Shown one piece after another: positions 24,576 to 36,830 of a stretch of 64,000 bases of DNA. The notes below the pieces were generated by a model that did no database searches, was not told the origin of the DNA, and was given only the letters and a program-made list of their open reading frames with translations. Source of the DNA: Paracentrotus lividus (lineage: Eukaryota > Echinodermata > Echinoidea > Camarodonta > Echinidae); assembly GCA_940671915.1 (NCBI GenBank), contig CALNVZ010003433.1:13450157-13514156 (forward strand). The letters are read 5' to 3'. The translations under genes and the position numbers were made by a program. The stretch's first letter is position 1. The number at the start of each line of letters is the position of its first letter.

Positions 24576-24899
24576 TTTATGGTTGGAGATCCTCCTGTAG
24601 TAGGCTTGCTCTTGTTAAGTTGTCACAGCTGGGTTATGGTAGCACGTATAGTATGGATTTTGAGGATAAATTGAAGGGCAATGGTCGTTAGGATACTGGA
24701 GTCTTGTAGTGTAAAATCAGGGTTTGGCAGAAGAGCTAATAATAATTAGTGAAACCAGCTTTAAACCTACCTAAAAAATTAATTAATATAATCTATAGTA
24801 TTTTGCAATATAATTCTTCAATTAGATCTAGATCTAGATATTTTTTTATTTTGTTTTAAAGTCAACAAGTTAGACTTTACTAGAATTGGAACATGCCAC

Positions 24900-25920
24900 C
24901 TGAACTGGGCCACATCGAAATATCTACAAGTTCGTTCGTACAGAGCTAGAGGCCAATGCGTTTTGATTGTTGGGCGCTCTGATTTAGCTATCGTGTGAAG
25001 CTCCGCCTGCTGGTCGCGATGACTGAAGTGCGTTGACCGTAACTGAACAACGCGATACAGCTGTTCCCGAAAGACCACTTTTATCGTGCGCGCTGTCAAT
25101 CATTACCAAAGTGGACCCATTTCGCAAGAAAACTGCAAGACTCGACTTCACAAAACGTGCGGCGGAAAGCCACTCTTTCATTTTCAATACTTTTTAGAAT
25201 AATGAAGAGAAATATAAATAGGAATTTCAACAAATCCAATGTCGGGCTCCGCCGGACAGTTGAAAACGTATGAGAAAATGAGGACTTACCAAAAAAATAA
25301 ATGACGAGTCTAAATTTTATCGGGGCTATTGTTCATTGGAAGGCACAATGGTAGTGTATTTCATATGCTAACGTGATCATTTGAGCGTCGCATGTAGAAA
25401 TGTTTACGCCATAATTTATGCACAACGCTCAAATGATCACGTTAGCATATGAAATACACTACCATTGTGCCTTCCAATGAACAAAAGTCACAATAAAATT
25501 TAGATTCGTCATTTATTTTTTTGGTAAGTCCTCATTTCTTTATACGTTTTCAAATGTTGGTCGAAGTCCGACAGTGGATTCGTTGAAGTTCCTTTTTATA
25601 TTTCTCTTCTTTCTTCTAAAAAGTATTCAAGAGTGGCTTTGCCGTACACGTTTTTGTGAAGTCGAGTCTTGCAGTTTTTCTTGCGAAATGGGTCCACTTT
25701 GGTTTGGTTATGATTGACAGCGCGCAAGACAAAAGCGGTCTTTATGATTATCGGGAACAGCTGAATCGCGTTGTTCACTTATGGTCAACGCACTTTAGTC
25801 ATCGCAACCAGGAGGCGGAGTTCCATGCGATAGCTAATCAGAGCACCAGACAATCAAAATGCATTGTTCTCTAGCTCTGTGAGAACGAACTTGTAAGTAT
25901 TTCGATGTGCGTCGTGCACA
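24900..25920. mobile_element. Large foldback element, arms about 490 bp
   Basis: Left arm from about 24905 (CACATCGAAATATCTACAAG) and right arm to about 25915 (TTGTAAGTATTTCGATGTGC) are inverted copies along their length; the inner 110 bp is almost perfect (TCAAATGATCACGTTAGCAT against ATGCTAACGTGATCATTTGA). Centre near 25406. Open frames in the arms are mirror images and not genes. Confidence 0.9.
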
Positions 25921-26084
25921 TTTGTGGAGCAAAAATTTCTACGTGTGGGCTTGACTTGAGCTTAATATTAAGTCAGACACTTTTTCATCTGTTCTGTATT
26001 GACTTTCCATTGACCGGTCATTGCCGGTAGCTGAAATTAGGCCCTAATCAAATAAGGGTTAGGCAACAACTTGACAAAATTCAG

Positions 26085-26330
26085 AATATTTGGACATGCT
26101 TCACTGCAGTTGCAATCCCATCATCGCACCGGGACCGCGCCCCGCCCCCGCCCGTGTACGCTGAACGCCTCGCCTTCACTCGCGGTATCCCACGCCTTCC
26201 AGGCTAGGCTGGTTCGGGTATCGTGTCTCCCCGGAAGGGATGGGTGCGGGGCTCATCAATTCTCGATGACTAGGTACCGCGGCACGGCAGACGCTCCCAA
26301 CCAATCCCAGACAGTGACAACCGCCCAAAC
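26085..26330. other. GC-rich island of unknown nature
   Basis: CpG-rich block in AT-rich surroundings with GCCCCGCCCCCGCCC (GC boxes) and CCAACCAATCCC. Could be a promoter or the GC-rich part of an element; no exon assigned. Confidence 0.35.
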
Positions 26331-27099
26331 ACTGCACTATAATTACTATTACAGTTATTAACAATTGATTTGAATAAACCAAAATTTATATACATACCCT
26401 TTGCGATGTTAATTCCTTTCCTTTGAATATAAGTCCCCTTTGATGTTGACATAATTGCACACGAAAAAAACTTCTGAACGCCATTTCAAGATTATCTCTC
26501 GAGCGACAAAATTACCTCGTAAAATTATTCGTGCACAAATTAGACTGCTATGCTTCATCACGCTATAGCTAAATTGTGATGAAAAATTTAGTGAACCTAG
26601 CTAGCTATTTCAAATAAGAAATTATTGTTATGGTAATATTGATGTAAAGATATTTAAGTAAAAAATGTCTTTAGTCTTTCTTGACTCGTATTGCTGTTGT
26701 TGTTCAATATTTAAAAAAAAATTTAAAAAATTAAAAACGTGTATTAGGAATGAGAAAGGTAAATTTTTGGTGTATACTCTTGTCCGGGACTCTTGTTGGA
26801 TAGGCTTGGTATGTTGCATAAATCAATTCTTCTTCTTCTTCTTCTTCTTCCGACCGGTGCAAGTACAGACTGGCGTACAGTACATGTATGTAAGGCCTCA
26901 CGGTGATGCGATTTCTTATCAATCCAAGTGGATTAGTTTTTGTAAAGGATGAGTGGAAATATCTGGTCAGAACATTAACATGTGAACTGTAATTGGTTCA
27001 GATCTGCAATTGCATTTCGTCTTACTGATATGCTACAGTCATACAGATAATTACGTTTAGTTACGTTGTTTTATCCTTATATTTCATATTCTATTCTGA

Positions 27100-27275
27100 C
27101 TAGCAATTCTTATGTATTTCTTTGTTTTATTGAACGGACGAAATTTTCACTATTTGCGACCCCGTTGTAAATAAGCTCTAGGGCTTTCATGGGTCATCCC
27201 GTCAAGCTTATGTGAATGTTGTTATACTTGTCAAATAAATCAAATCAAATCAAATCAAATCAAATCAAACTATTT
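27100..27275 (+). mobile_element. Retroposon 3' tail with (CAAAT)n
   Basis: GACCCCGTTGTAAATAAGCT, TTATACTTGTCAAATAAAT then six CAAAT units. Ending in a short tandem repeat rather than poly(A) is typical of CR1/L2-like retroposons. Confidence 0.55.
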
Positions 27276-27648
27276 CCACTGCTGACTATGACGAGGAGGC
27301 ATCCGTGGGATCCACAGGGGGGGGGGGGCGGAGAAGAATGTTTGGACGCAACGCAGAAGTGTGATTGTAGCATAAAATAAACAGAACTGGTACACGAAGT
27401 CCAAGACAAGTTCAACAGTCCATGTGTTCAAAGAAAACTTTCATTTGAGTCCGCGGTATTTATGATAATGAAAGAATTAACTTGTGCAAATTTAGAAGTA
27501 GTCGTCATCCATGTTTTTGGCCTACTCGTCGTTATGCGAACATCCCTAGGTCAAAGAGAATTTGCAACCTTTGTTAATGTCCTTAAGAACTAGATTCATT
27601 CATTTTCACTTCAGAACTCATCAGAACATCCTAAAAATGTTCACTTAT

Positions 27649-28086
27649 TTAAAGGGAAACAGTAACTTTCAAAAACAAGAGCAATTAGATCAAGATGAAT
27701 AAAATTATATTGCTCTAATAGTAAAAACAAACTACTGAAAATTTCAGATCAAATGGAAGTCATTTACTACCACAAAACAGTGTAACAGCCAAACGCGAGT
27801 GAATTTTCAACCCCTTTGCAGCAAACCCTCCAGCCCGCTAGGGTCGGGGGGAACACGACAGGAAGTGGGGTGTCTTGAAAAGCACATGGCAATTTGTTTT
27901 CCACCACGAGATGGTTTACTAAATTTGAGTATGAAATCATTGATATCTCGAAAGTAAAGCAAGCAATTAACTTGTAATTTTGAAGAGATACCAGACTGAC
28001 CTATAAGTTTATAATTATGTTGACAAAATGAGCTAAATCAAGAAATTGTGATTTGAATATCATTCAATGTTACTGCATCCCTTTAA
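27649..28086. mobile_element. MITE with about 18-bp TIRs
   Basis: TTAAAGGGAAACAGTAAC at left and GTTACTGCATCCCTTTAA at right, 438 bp apart. A G-rich segment (GGGTCGGGGGGAACACGACA) lies near the centre. Confidence 0.6.
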
Positions 28087-28886
28087 TGCCACTGACGCAA
28101 AAACTTTTTCAAAACTTGCTTTAAAAAATTGTAAAATTATTAGGCCTATATTTCAATTTAAAGAATAGATTTTTAGTATACTAATATGTGCAATATGTTA
28201 TACTTATTTTACACTGTATTCCCAAGACGTTTCGCTGTACACCATATTCATGGATGTCGTGGGTGGGGGGGGGGACGCATCCCCAAATAATTTCGGAGCA
28301 AGGTGGTATGTACAATCATCCTGCAATATTTCGAGATCCGAAGGAAACGAAAAGTATCACATTATGTGCATATTAAAGTAATATCATATGATGGGGGGGG
28401 TAGGTGTGAAATATGTTGGGATAGGTGTTGGTCTGGTCGTTAAATTGGCCGGAAGGATATGGCAAGTAAAAAAAAAAAAAAGGTCCTTAATAATTTCAAC
28501 GGGGGCGCTCCAAGACAACAACAAAAAAAAATCCGTGTACAAAGTCAAAAGAATGAGGTTATTCATTTTTTGCCAATCCTACGGGGCGCTCCCCACCTCC
28601 GACTCCCCCCCCCCCGAATCCGCGCTTTTGCATACACGTTTATTCATTTGTCCATAATAAATTAAAGAAAATTGTATTCCGTTGGAGTATATACAGTTAC
28701 ATGTATATAGCCTAATACAGACATTGGCAAATTTAAAAATATATATTAGACAATAACCTATGAAATTCTGTGTCAACAATTAAGGCAAAACAGACAAAGC
28801 ATTCCTCACCATGCAATTATAATAATTGATTTTATTTCATTTATTGTTTTCCATTATAATAATAAATAATGAGTCATACGGGGTCT

Positions 28887-29045
28887 TTCCACGAGGCCGA
28901 TTTTTCTCACATCGTAGTTTCAAATTTATCATACAACGATTTTAAAATCGGCCTCGTGCACCCTCAGCCTCGTGAAACCTCGAGTCCTCGGCCTCGTGGA
29001 CTCTCGGCCTCTTGGTAAAATCCTCGGCCTCGTGGACCCTCCTCC
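28887..29045. repeat. GGCCTCGTG minisatellite with palindromic start
   Basis: CCACGAGGCCGATTTT at 28889 pairs with AAAATCGGCCTCGTG at about 28944-28958; thereafter (G/A)GCCTCGTG(G/A)A recurs at about 17-23 bp steps to 29040. Confidence 0.75.
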
Positions 29046-29189
29046 ATTCATTCAACTTCATATTGAATATAAAGATAAATAATGCAGAACTATAATGGAA
29101 AAAATAAATCAATTTTATCATCATCCAAGCATGATATCGCCAAACAATACGGACGGTAAAGATTATTGTATAGGAGCTATAGGCCTATA

Positions 29190-30076
29190 CAGTGTGTCCC
29201 ACAAAAAATGCTAATGGCACTTTAGATGGGTAAAACATTAAAATTACAAAATTATATTACTTATATCTTTACACCCTATACAATTTCTTTTCTATAACTG
29301 GATAAAATTTTATGTGATATGGTCCAAGAATCACAAAGATATGAGCATAATTATTATTATTACACATCAGGAAACCTCTCCATCCAAGTTTATAATACCG
29401 GATGCATTAAATAACACAAACCCAAGTTTGATCATCAATACTTTGAAAAAATAATTCAGTTATGAAATTTATATCACTGTAAAGTGCAACTCATTACCAT
29501 TATAACGATACCTCTCTCAGCTCACCAATATAATGTATCACTGAACCCCATTGTTTTAAATATGTATTGCAAAATTGTGACTGGTTCACTTTTCACGCTC
29601 ATTGATGATCAAAGTTGGATTTCCTTTTAGGCACATTTAAATAACGCATCTCATGGAGCATGAAAGTGAACACTCACAATTTTTCCAGACTTTTTCAGAA
29701 CAATGGGGTTCAGCGATGCGTGATATTGGTGACCTGAGAGACATATCATTAGAATGGTAATGAGTTGCACTTTACAGTGATATAATTTTCATAATCACTA
29801 CTGATATATTTTTCAAATTATTAATGATTAAACTTGGGTTTCTTTTATTCGATATACCCGGTACTACTTAATACAAAACTTGGGTGGAGAGGTTTCCTGT
29901 TGTGTAATGAAAAAATGCTCATATCTTTGTGGTTATTGGATCATATCACATAAAATTTCATCCAGTTGCAGAAAATGAATTGTACTTTACGGGTGTAGAG
30001 ATATAAATAATATAAATGGTAGTTTTAATATTATACCAATCTAAAGTGCCATTAGCATTTTTTGTGGGACACACTG
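29190..30076. mobile_element. Mariner-type foldback MITE B (CAGTGTGTCCC ends)
   Basis: TACAGTGTGTCCCACAAAAA and TTTTTGTGGGACACACTGTA with TA on both sides; first about 38 bp are near identical (ATGCTAATGGCACTTTAGA). Arms continue for about 430 bp (ACTGTAAAGTGCAACTCATT against AATGAGTTGCACTTTACAGT). Terminal sequence is shared with MITE A; interior is different. Confidence 0.92.
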
Positions 30077-30082
30077 TACATA

Positions 30083-30645
30083 TTGAATCCTGCCCCCCCC
30101 CCCCCCCCCCGCCCATGCACATGACAGACTTTTACTCGTGTGCATTGAGATGTGGAGATCGAGAGAAAGAGAGGGCGTCATCTATTTTCCTTCTTGGGTA
30201 ATTAAGGTTTGGGGAGGGGGGGGGGTTACGGGACTATGATATATTGTTTCCACAAGCCCCCCCCCCCAATCAATGATTGTGTTATCTTCAGAAAATCAAC
30301 TTACTAAAATATAACGCCGGGTTTGTTTGTTTTTTTATTGTTTTTGTTTTGTTTTGTTTTGTTTTGTTTTGGTTGTTTTTTGGGGCCCCGGATGATACTT
30401 GAATTGGTTTAAATGAGAGATATGACCTATTTGATTAAACATTAAATTTTGGACATTTTCTATGAAAAATAAATAGAATTCGACGAAATTTAAACAAAAT
30501 GGTCCGATATGACGCCCCCTGCCAGTCGACTTGGAGGGAACTCTGCTCATGTCGTATCAGAATCACCCCCTATTACAGATTTTGGAAGGAAGCTGCATCG
30601 AAATAACCACCCCCCCCCCCCACCCCCCCCCCCCCCCCACCATCA
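30083..30645. repeat. Cluster of poly-C / poly-G tracts
   Basis: C-runs at 30083-30111, 30258-30268 and 30608-30640, a G-run at about 30213-30226, and a (GTTTT)n tract at 30340-30372. No gene seen in this stretch. Confidence 0.85.
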
Positions 30646-30995
30646 CAGGCTTTTGAGGGGAGCCAGCAAAATTCTCCCTTTTTTAACAGGTTTTCGACCA
30701 AATTTCACTATTTTTTCCTCATTTTGAAAACTCTCTACGGGAAAAGGATGCCAGAATACCCCTACCTCAGGATTTTCGAGATTTTTCCCCTACCTGAGCT
30801 CCTAAATACCCCTTTTCCCAAGAAATCAGGAACGATCGAGTGACCGCCTGATGATGGGGCGGCGGTGCCGGTGGCGGCCGGGTCACAAAAGAATACAAAA
30901 TAATCACAGCCGTCAGCGTAAACATGAGGAATACAATTAATTCGGACAGATATCTCTTTCTTGGCTACTTTGAGGACGTTCCCCAAACCTTCCAT

Positions 30996-32907
30996 GGGGG
31001 CGTTTCACGAAACCATGGACAAGTTAGTCATATCTTTATCCACCAACCATGTAGTTAGCTCCAATCTTACTAAGTCGGTTACACAAAGCTCTTCCAAGCT
31101 CGACAATTTGTAATATCGATATTATCGGAGATGATGTCATATGTTTCATCGAGCAATAGCCTTATCACGGTTTCGTTGATATTTAGACATTGTGGTTTAG
31201 CAAAATTTTCAATATTATCGAAATTGAAGTGATAAAATCCGTCAATAACAGTATGAAAGCTCATAAAATTATGTATAATTTATATAATATGAATTAAAAC
31301 GCACAATGTTTCTTACTGCATATATTACAAGGTGTCAATCATGAAATTAATAAGACCACGTCAGAACATGAGATGGCAGAACATGAGATGGGTACCCCCG
31401 GATGCGCTAATTTCATAGTTTCGTAAATCAGACTATAAAAAAGTACGCTAGCTGAAAATGGAGCTAGATTGAGGTTTTTTCCTAAATTTTCTGTTTGCTC
31501 ACAAAAGAAATTAATAGTGCATTGTAATTTAAAAAGAAATCTATTCAAAATTAATTAATTTTGGACTAATAGATCGATTTTAACTACCAACGTAGTCTCT
31601 GCGGGTCTCTCTTTATTTAGCTTTATGGTAGCTAAATAATGCTTTTGCAGTTTATTCAATATTATTTCTTGATTGGATATATACGAGATATTATTTCTTT
31701 ATTGAGATATAATCACTTAATTGTTAACAACCATTTATTTCTAGATATTAGACCAAAATCCTGAGGTTGCCAACATTTGTATGAACAAAAATGAGAAATC
31801 GAGATTGTCGCGGGCAAATGCAATTCGCCAAACGTACGATCGCTTGCCATAAATTTGCGTTTGATTGGCGTATCAGCGCTCTCCAAAAGATATGACAGGG
31901 GGCGTTTCACGAAACCGTCATAAGTCTAACTTCTTGACTAAATCGGAGATAGTGAACAACTTGTCCACAAGCGGGTTCGACGAAGCGCCCTCTCTGACAA
32001 GATCGTGGACAACAGCGACTAAATACTTATGACAGCTCCGGACCTGTCATATCTTTTGGAGAGCGCTGATACGTCAATCAAACGCAATTTATGGCAAGCG
32101 ATCGGTTTGGGCGAATTGCATTGCCGCGACAATCTCGATTTTCATTTTTGTTCATACAAAATGTGACAACCTCAGGATTTGGTCTAATATCTAGAAAATA
32201 AATGGTTGTTAACAATTAGTGATTTTTATATCCAATAAAGAAATAATATCTCGTAATATATCCAATCAAGAAATAATATTGAATAATTGCAAAAGCATTA
32301 TTCAGCTTACCATAAGCTAAATAAAGAGACCCCAGAGACTATGTGGTAGTAAAATCGACTATTAGTCCCAAAATTAATAATTTTGAATAGTTTTTTTTTA
32401 AATTACAATGCACTATTAATTTCTTTTTTGTGAGTAAACAGAAAATTTAGGGAAAACCTCACTAGCTGCTCCATTTTCAGCTAGCGTACTTTTTATAGTC
32501 TGATTTACGAAACTATGAAATTAGCGCATCCGGGGGTACCCATCTCATGTTTCTGGCGTGGTCTTATTAATTTCATGATTGACACCTTGTAAATATATGC
32601 CAGTAAAGAACATTGTGCGTTTTAATTCATATTATATAAATTATACATAATTTTATGAGCTTTCATACTGTTATGACCGATTTTATCACTTCAATTTCGA
32701 TAATATTGAAAATTTTGCTAAACCAATGTCTAAATATCAACGAAACCGTGATTAAGGCTATTGCTCGATGACATCATTCCGATAATATCGATATTACAAA
32801 ATTGTCTAGCTTGGAAGAGCTTTGTGTATTAGTAAGATTGGAGCTAACTACGTGGTTGGTGGATAAAGATATGACTAACTTGTCCATGGTTTCGTGAAAC
32901 GCCCCCC
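30996..32907. mobile_element. Palindromic element with GGGGGCGTTTCACGAAACC ends
   Basis: Two arms of about 0.87-0.9 kb in inverted orientation (30996-31897 and 32045-32907) around a 148-bp spacer (31898-32044). Both ends read GGGGCGTTTCACGAAACCAT. Arms contain GATATTATCGGAGATGATGT, GGGTACCCCCGGATGCGC and AAAGATATGACAGG. Confidence 0.85.
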
Positions 32908-32923
32908 AGGTCGATATCGGTCA

Positions 32924-34689
32924 GGGGGGCGTTTCACGAAACCATGGACAAGTTAGTCATATCTTTATCCGCCAACCACGTAGTTAGCTCTAATCTTACT
33001 AAGTCGGTTACACGAAGCTCTTCCCAGTTAAACAATTTGCAATATCGATATTATCGGAGATGATGTCATCGAGTAATAGCCTTAATCACGGTTTCGCTGA
33101 TAATAGAAATGTGGTTTAGCAAAATTTTCAATATTATCGAAAATTGAAGTGATAAAATCTGTCAATAACAGTATGAAAACTCATAAAATTATGTATAACT
33201 TATATAATGTGTATTAAAACGTACAATGTTCCTTACTGCATATATTTACAAGGTGTCAATCATGAAATTAATAAGACCACGTCAGAACATGAGATGGGTA
33301 CCCCCGGATGCGCTAATTTGATAGTTTCGTAAATCAGACCATAAAAAAGTATGGTAGCTGAAAATGGAGCTAGATTGAGGTTTTTCCTAAATTTTCTGTT
33401 TGCTGACAAATAGAAATCAATAGTGCATTACAATTAGAAAAAAATATATTCAAAATTACTTATTTTAGGACTAATAGATCGATTTTAACTACCAACGTAG
33501 TCTCTGCGGGTCTCTTTATATAGCTTTATGGTAGGCTAAATACTGCTTTTGCAATTTACTCAATATTATTTCTTGATTGGATATATTACTAGATATTATT
33601 TCTGTATTGCATATAAAAAGCACTCAATTGTTAACAACCATTTATTTTCTGCATATTATACCAAAATCCTGAGGTTGTCACATTTTGTATGAACAAAAAT
33701 GAGAAAATCGAGATTGTCGCGGCAAATCCAATTTGCCCAAACCGATCGCTTGCCATAAATTGCGTTTGATTGACGTATCAGCGCTCTCCAAAAGATATGA
33801 CAGGGGGGCGTTTCACGAAATCATGGACAAGTTAGTCATATCTTTATCCACCAACCACGTAGTTAGCTCCAATCTTACTAAGTCGGTTACACAAAGCTCT
33901 TCCAAGCAGGACAATTTGTAATATCGATATTATCGGAGATAGATGTCATCGAGCAATAGCCTTAATCACGGTTTCGTTGATATTTGGAACATTGGTTTTA
34001 CAAAATTTTCAAATATTATCGAAATTGAAGTGATAAAATCGGTCAATAACAGTATGAAAAGCTCATAAAATTATGTATAATTTATATAATATGAATTAAA
34101 ACGCACAATGTTTCTTTACTGGCATATATTTTACAAGGTGTCAATCATGAAATTAAATAAGACCACGTCAGAAACATGAGATGGGTACCCGGATGCGCTA
34201 ATTTCATAGTTTCGTAAATCAGACTATAAAAAAGTACGCTAGCTGAAATGGAGCTAGATTGAGGTTTTTCCTAATTTTTCTGTTTGCTCACAAAAAGAAT
34301 TAATAGTGCATGTAATTTTAAAAAGAAATCTATTCAAAATTATTAATTTTGAGCTAATAGATCGATTTTAACTACCAACGTAGTTCTCTGCGGGTCTCTT
34401 TATTTAGCTTTATGGTAAGTTGAATAATGCTTTTGCAATTTATTCAATATTATTTCTTGATTGGATATATTACGCAGATATTATTTCTTTATTGGATATA
34501 AAAAATCACTTAATTGTTAACACCCATTTATTTTCTAGATATTAGACCAAAAATCCTGAGGTTGCCACATTTTGTATGAACAAAAATGAGAAAATCGAGA
34601 TTGTCGCGGCAAATGCAATTCGCCCAAACCGATCGCTTGCCATAAATTGCGTTGATTGACGTATAGCGCTCTCCAAAAGATATGACAGG
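32924..34689. repeat. Two further direct copies of the 0.87-kb arm
   Basis: Copies start at about 32924 (GGGGGGCGTTTCACGAAACC) and 33804 (GGGGGGCGTTTCACGAAATC), both in the same orientation as the arm at 30996, each ending at AGATATGACAGG. They differ by many single-base indels. Confidence 0.85.
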
Positions 34690-35130
34690 TCCGGAGCTGT
34701 CATAAGTATGTAGTCACTTGTTGTCCACGATCTTGTCAGAGGGCGCTTCGTGGAACCCGCTTGTGGACAAGTTGTTCCACTATCTCCGATTTAAGTCAAG
34801 AAGTTAGACTTATGACGGTTTCGTGAAACGCCCCCCAGGTTCGGAGCTGTCATAAGTATTTAGTCAGCTTGTTGTCCTCGATCTTGTCAGAGAGGCTTCG
34901 TGGAACCCGCTTGTGGACAAGTTGTTCCACATCTCCGATTTAGTCAAGAAGTTAGACTTATGACGGTTTTCGTGAACGCCCCCCCCCCCCGGAGCTGTCT
35001 AAGTATTTAGTCAGCTTGTTGTCCACGATCTTGTCAGAGAAGGGCGCTTCGTGGAACCCGCTTGTGGACAAGTTGTTCACTATTTTTAGTCAAGAAGTTA
35101 GACTTATGACGGTTTCGTGAAACGCCCCCC
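34690..35130. repeat. Three tandem copies of the 148-bp spacer unit
   Basis: GGAGCTGTCATAAGTAT...GTTTCGTGAAACGCCCCCC occurs at about 34693-34837, 34840-34985 and 34990-35127, in inverted orientation to the spacer at 31898-32044. Core TTGTGGACAAGTTGTTCCAC. Confidence 0.85.
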
Positions 35131-35231
35131 CCGCGCCGGTGATTTTCCTTTGTTAAATTTTGCAGCCCCATATCTAGGACCCACAAAAATTGAAGAAACA
35201 AAACTGCGCATTTTATTTGGCCGCTTTGCTA

Positions 35232-35261
35232 TTACGTCATCGATGTGAACAACATGGCGGC
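35232..35261 (+). promoter_or_regulatory. Candidate promoter: CRE-like site plus YY1-type AACATGGCGGC
   Basis: TTACGTCATCG at 35232-35242 and AACATGGCGGC at 35251-35261, plus-strand orientation, in a locally CpG-richer stretch. YY1-type ATGGCGGC motifs mark start sites of many TATA-less animal promoters. It lies 3.6 kb upstream of the ZGRF1 start codon, whose exon begins with an acceptor, so a non-coding first exon here is possible. The ATG here opens only a four-codon frame. Confidence 0.35.
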
Positions 35262-35988
35262 AAACTAAAAACAAATATTCGTCTTTATAGGAGTGCGACG
35301 TTTACCCTGGCCTGGCCAGGACTCTTCTCGGATTCTCCGGAAACAAGACTTTAAGAATGTCATCAAATAAGCAGGATAATAGCATGTTGATTTGTATAGT
35401 ACGGCAGTAGATCTATGATTTAGTTGAGTTAGCAAGCTGGATTAGACTTTTTTAGAGCATTTTTGTTTAGTTTCGGCCGCTGCGCTGCGCATAAAAAAGT
35501 CACTGCAGTAAAAAGGCAGGCTCGGCGGAGCGGCCAATCGTGCTGCGCACTAGCTGCCATAACGTCGCCGTCGCTAACGTTAGCTAGCGCAAGCTGAGTC
35601 TATAAAACTCATTTTGTACACCGACTGATGACTGAGATCAACTTCAAGTGCAGTTAACGGAAAGACCTCCTTTTGTACCAGCCACTTTTTTTTGCTCGCT
35701 CTTGCCAACATTCTAAAAGAGGGAGATTTTTTGATGGGGCGTGAGTAAAAATTTTTTTGGGGGAAATTCTAACTTTAAAAGAATTTTTTTTTTTTTTTTC
35801 CAAAATGTTGTTCTCTTCCCCCTCCTCCGCTTCTCGTCTCTCTTTCTCATTCTCCTCTCTTCTCTCAATTCTCAGTCTTTGTCCTACACACCTGGCAATC
35901 TTCAGTTCATTAATAACATTCATAGAATCTAATTAACATCACAATGCACACAATTCAAAAGACACAATTTTTTGTACCGTACTTAACA

Positions 35989-36375
35989 CAGTGGCGATCC
36001 AGGATTTCATAACGGGGGGGCCCAAAATCGGAATTTCAGATTTTGGTACACACAAATTTTTTTCCCGTCACAATCGGGCGAGCAAAAAGGTACACTCAAT
36101 TTTTTTCCGTTACGCTGGTCGAACGATAAGCGGGGGGGGGGGGGGGGGGGGGGGGAGGGGGGGGCGGTATGTGTTAATTTTTTTTGCCTTCGGCCATTAA
36201 GGAGGTCATCATAGCATCAGCTGTAGGGTAAGGTTGAGGTCAATCGGACCCGCTCGTCTATTTTTTGCCTCTCTTTTTTTTTCTTTCTTCTTTTTTTTTT
36301 TTCCCTTTTTTTTTTTTTTTTTTTTGCTAGGGGGGGGGGGCCCCGGGCCCGTCGGGCCCCCCTGTATCCGCGCTG
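35989..36375. mobile_element. hAT-like non-autonomous element with long G and T tracts
   Basis: CAGTGGCGATCCAGG at left and CCTGTATCCGCGCTG at right are inverted; this end sequence is common among hAT-type elements. Interior is mostly homopolymer (G-run from 36132, T-runs 36270-36325, then GGGGGCCCCGGGCCC). No clear 8-bp target duplication. Confidence 0.6.
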
Positions 36376-36389
36376 TTACATGCATTGCA

Positions 36390-36465
36390 ATGTTCTCAGC
36401 AGGATTTTGAACCAGGGTCCTTGAGTATGACAGTCGAGCGCTCTACCGATGTTCCACAGATGATG
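36390..36465 (-). mobile_element. tRNA-like sequence / SINE head
   Basis: On the minus strand, CATCGGTAGAGCGCTCGACT and CCCTGGTTCAAAATCC match A- and B-box regions of a tRNA. No matching acceptor stem was found, so a SINE head is more likely than a tRNA gene. Confidence 0.5.
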
Positions 36466-36830
36466 AGATGATGGAAGAGGTCTTAGTTGAATTAAGTAGG
36501 CTAGTACGACTATAATCATCCTGCCACAAGTTGGCGCTATAATTACTTTGACATAAATTATGCTAACACGGCAGTGTTGCATTACATATTACAGATACAG
36601 ACACATGTCATGTGTACATGTAGCTAGTAGCTCTATACTCAGCCAGAATTGTTGTGTATTTCAACCATTGTTTGCACATTAGTGATTGCTGATTGTTGGT
36701 GAAGTGCTGAGAGCCTGAGCTATATAGCTTACATAGAGCTAGGTGTGGGAATTACCTTGTGAATCTGAACACTGAAAACAGTGAAGTTGCATATGTTTAC
36801 CCAGGCACGGGATTAAGGTCATGTCATGAC

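Noticed and set aside
24818..25874. Two similar open frames on opposite strands (FSHRxQxAE motif)
   Set aside because: They are mirror copies in the two arms of the foldback element, with no start context or known domain.
36390..36465. True tRNA gene
   Set aside because: A- and B-box-like sequence is present but paired acceptor and anticodon stems could not be formed, so a SINE head is preferred.
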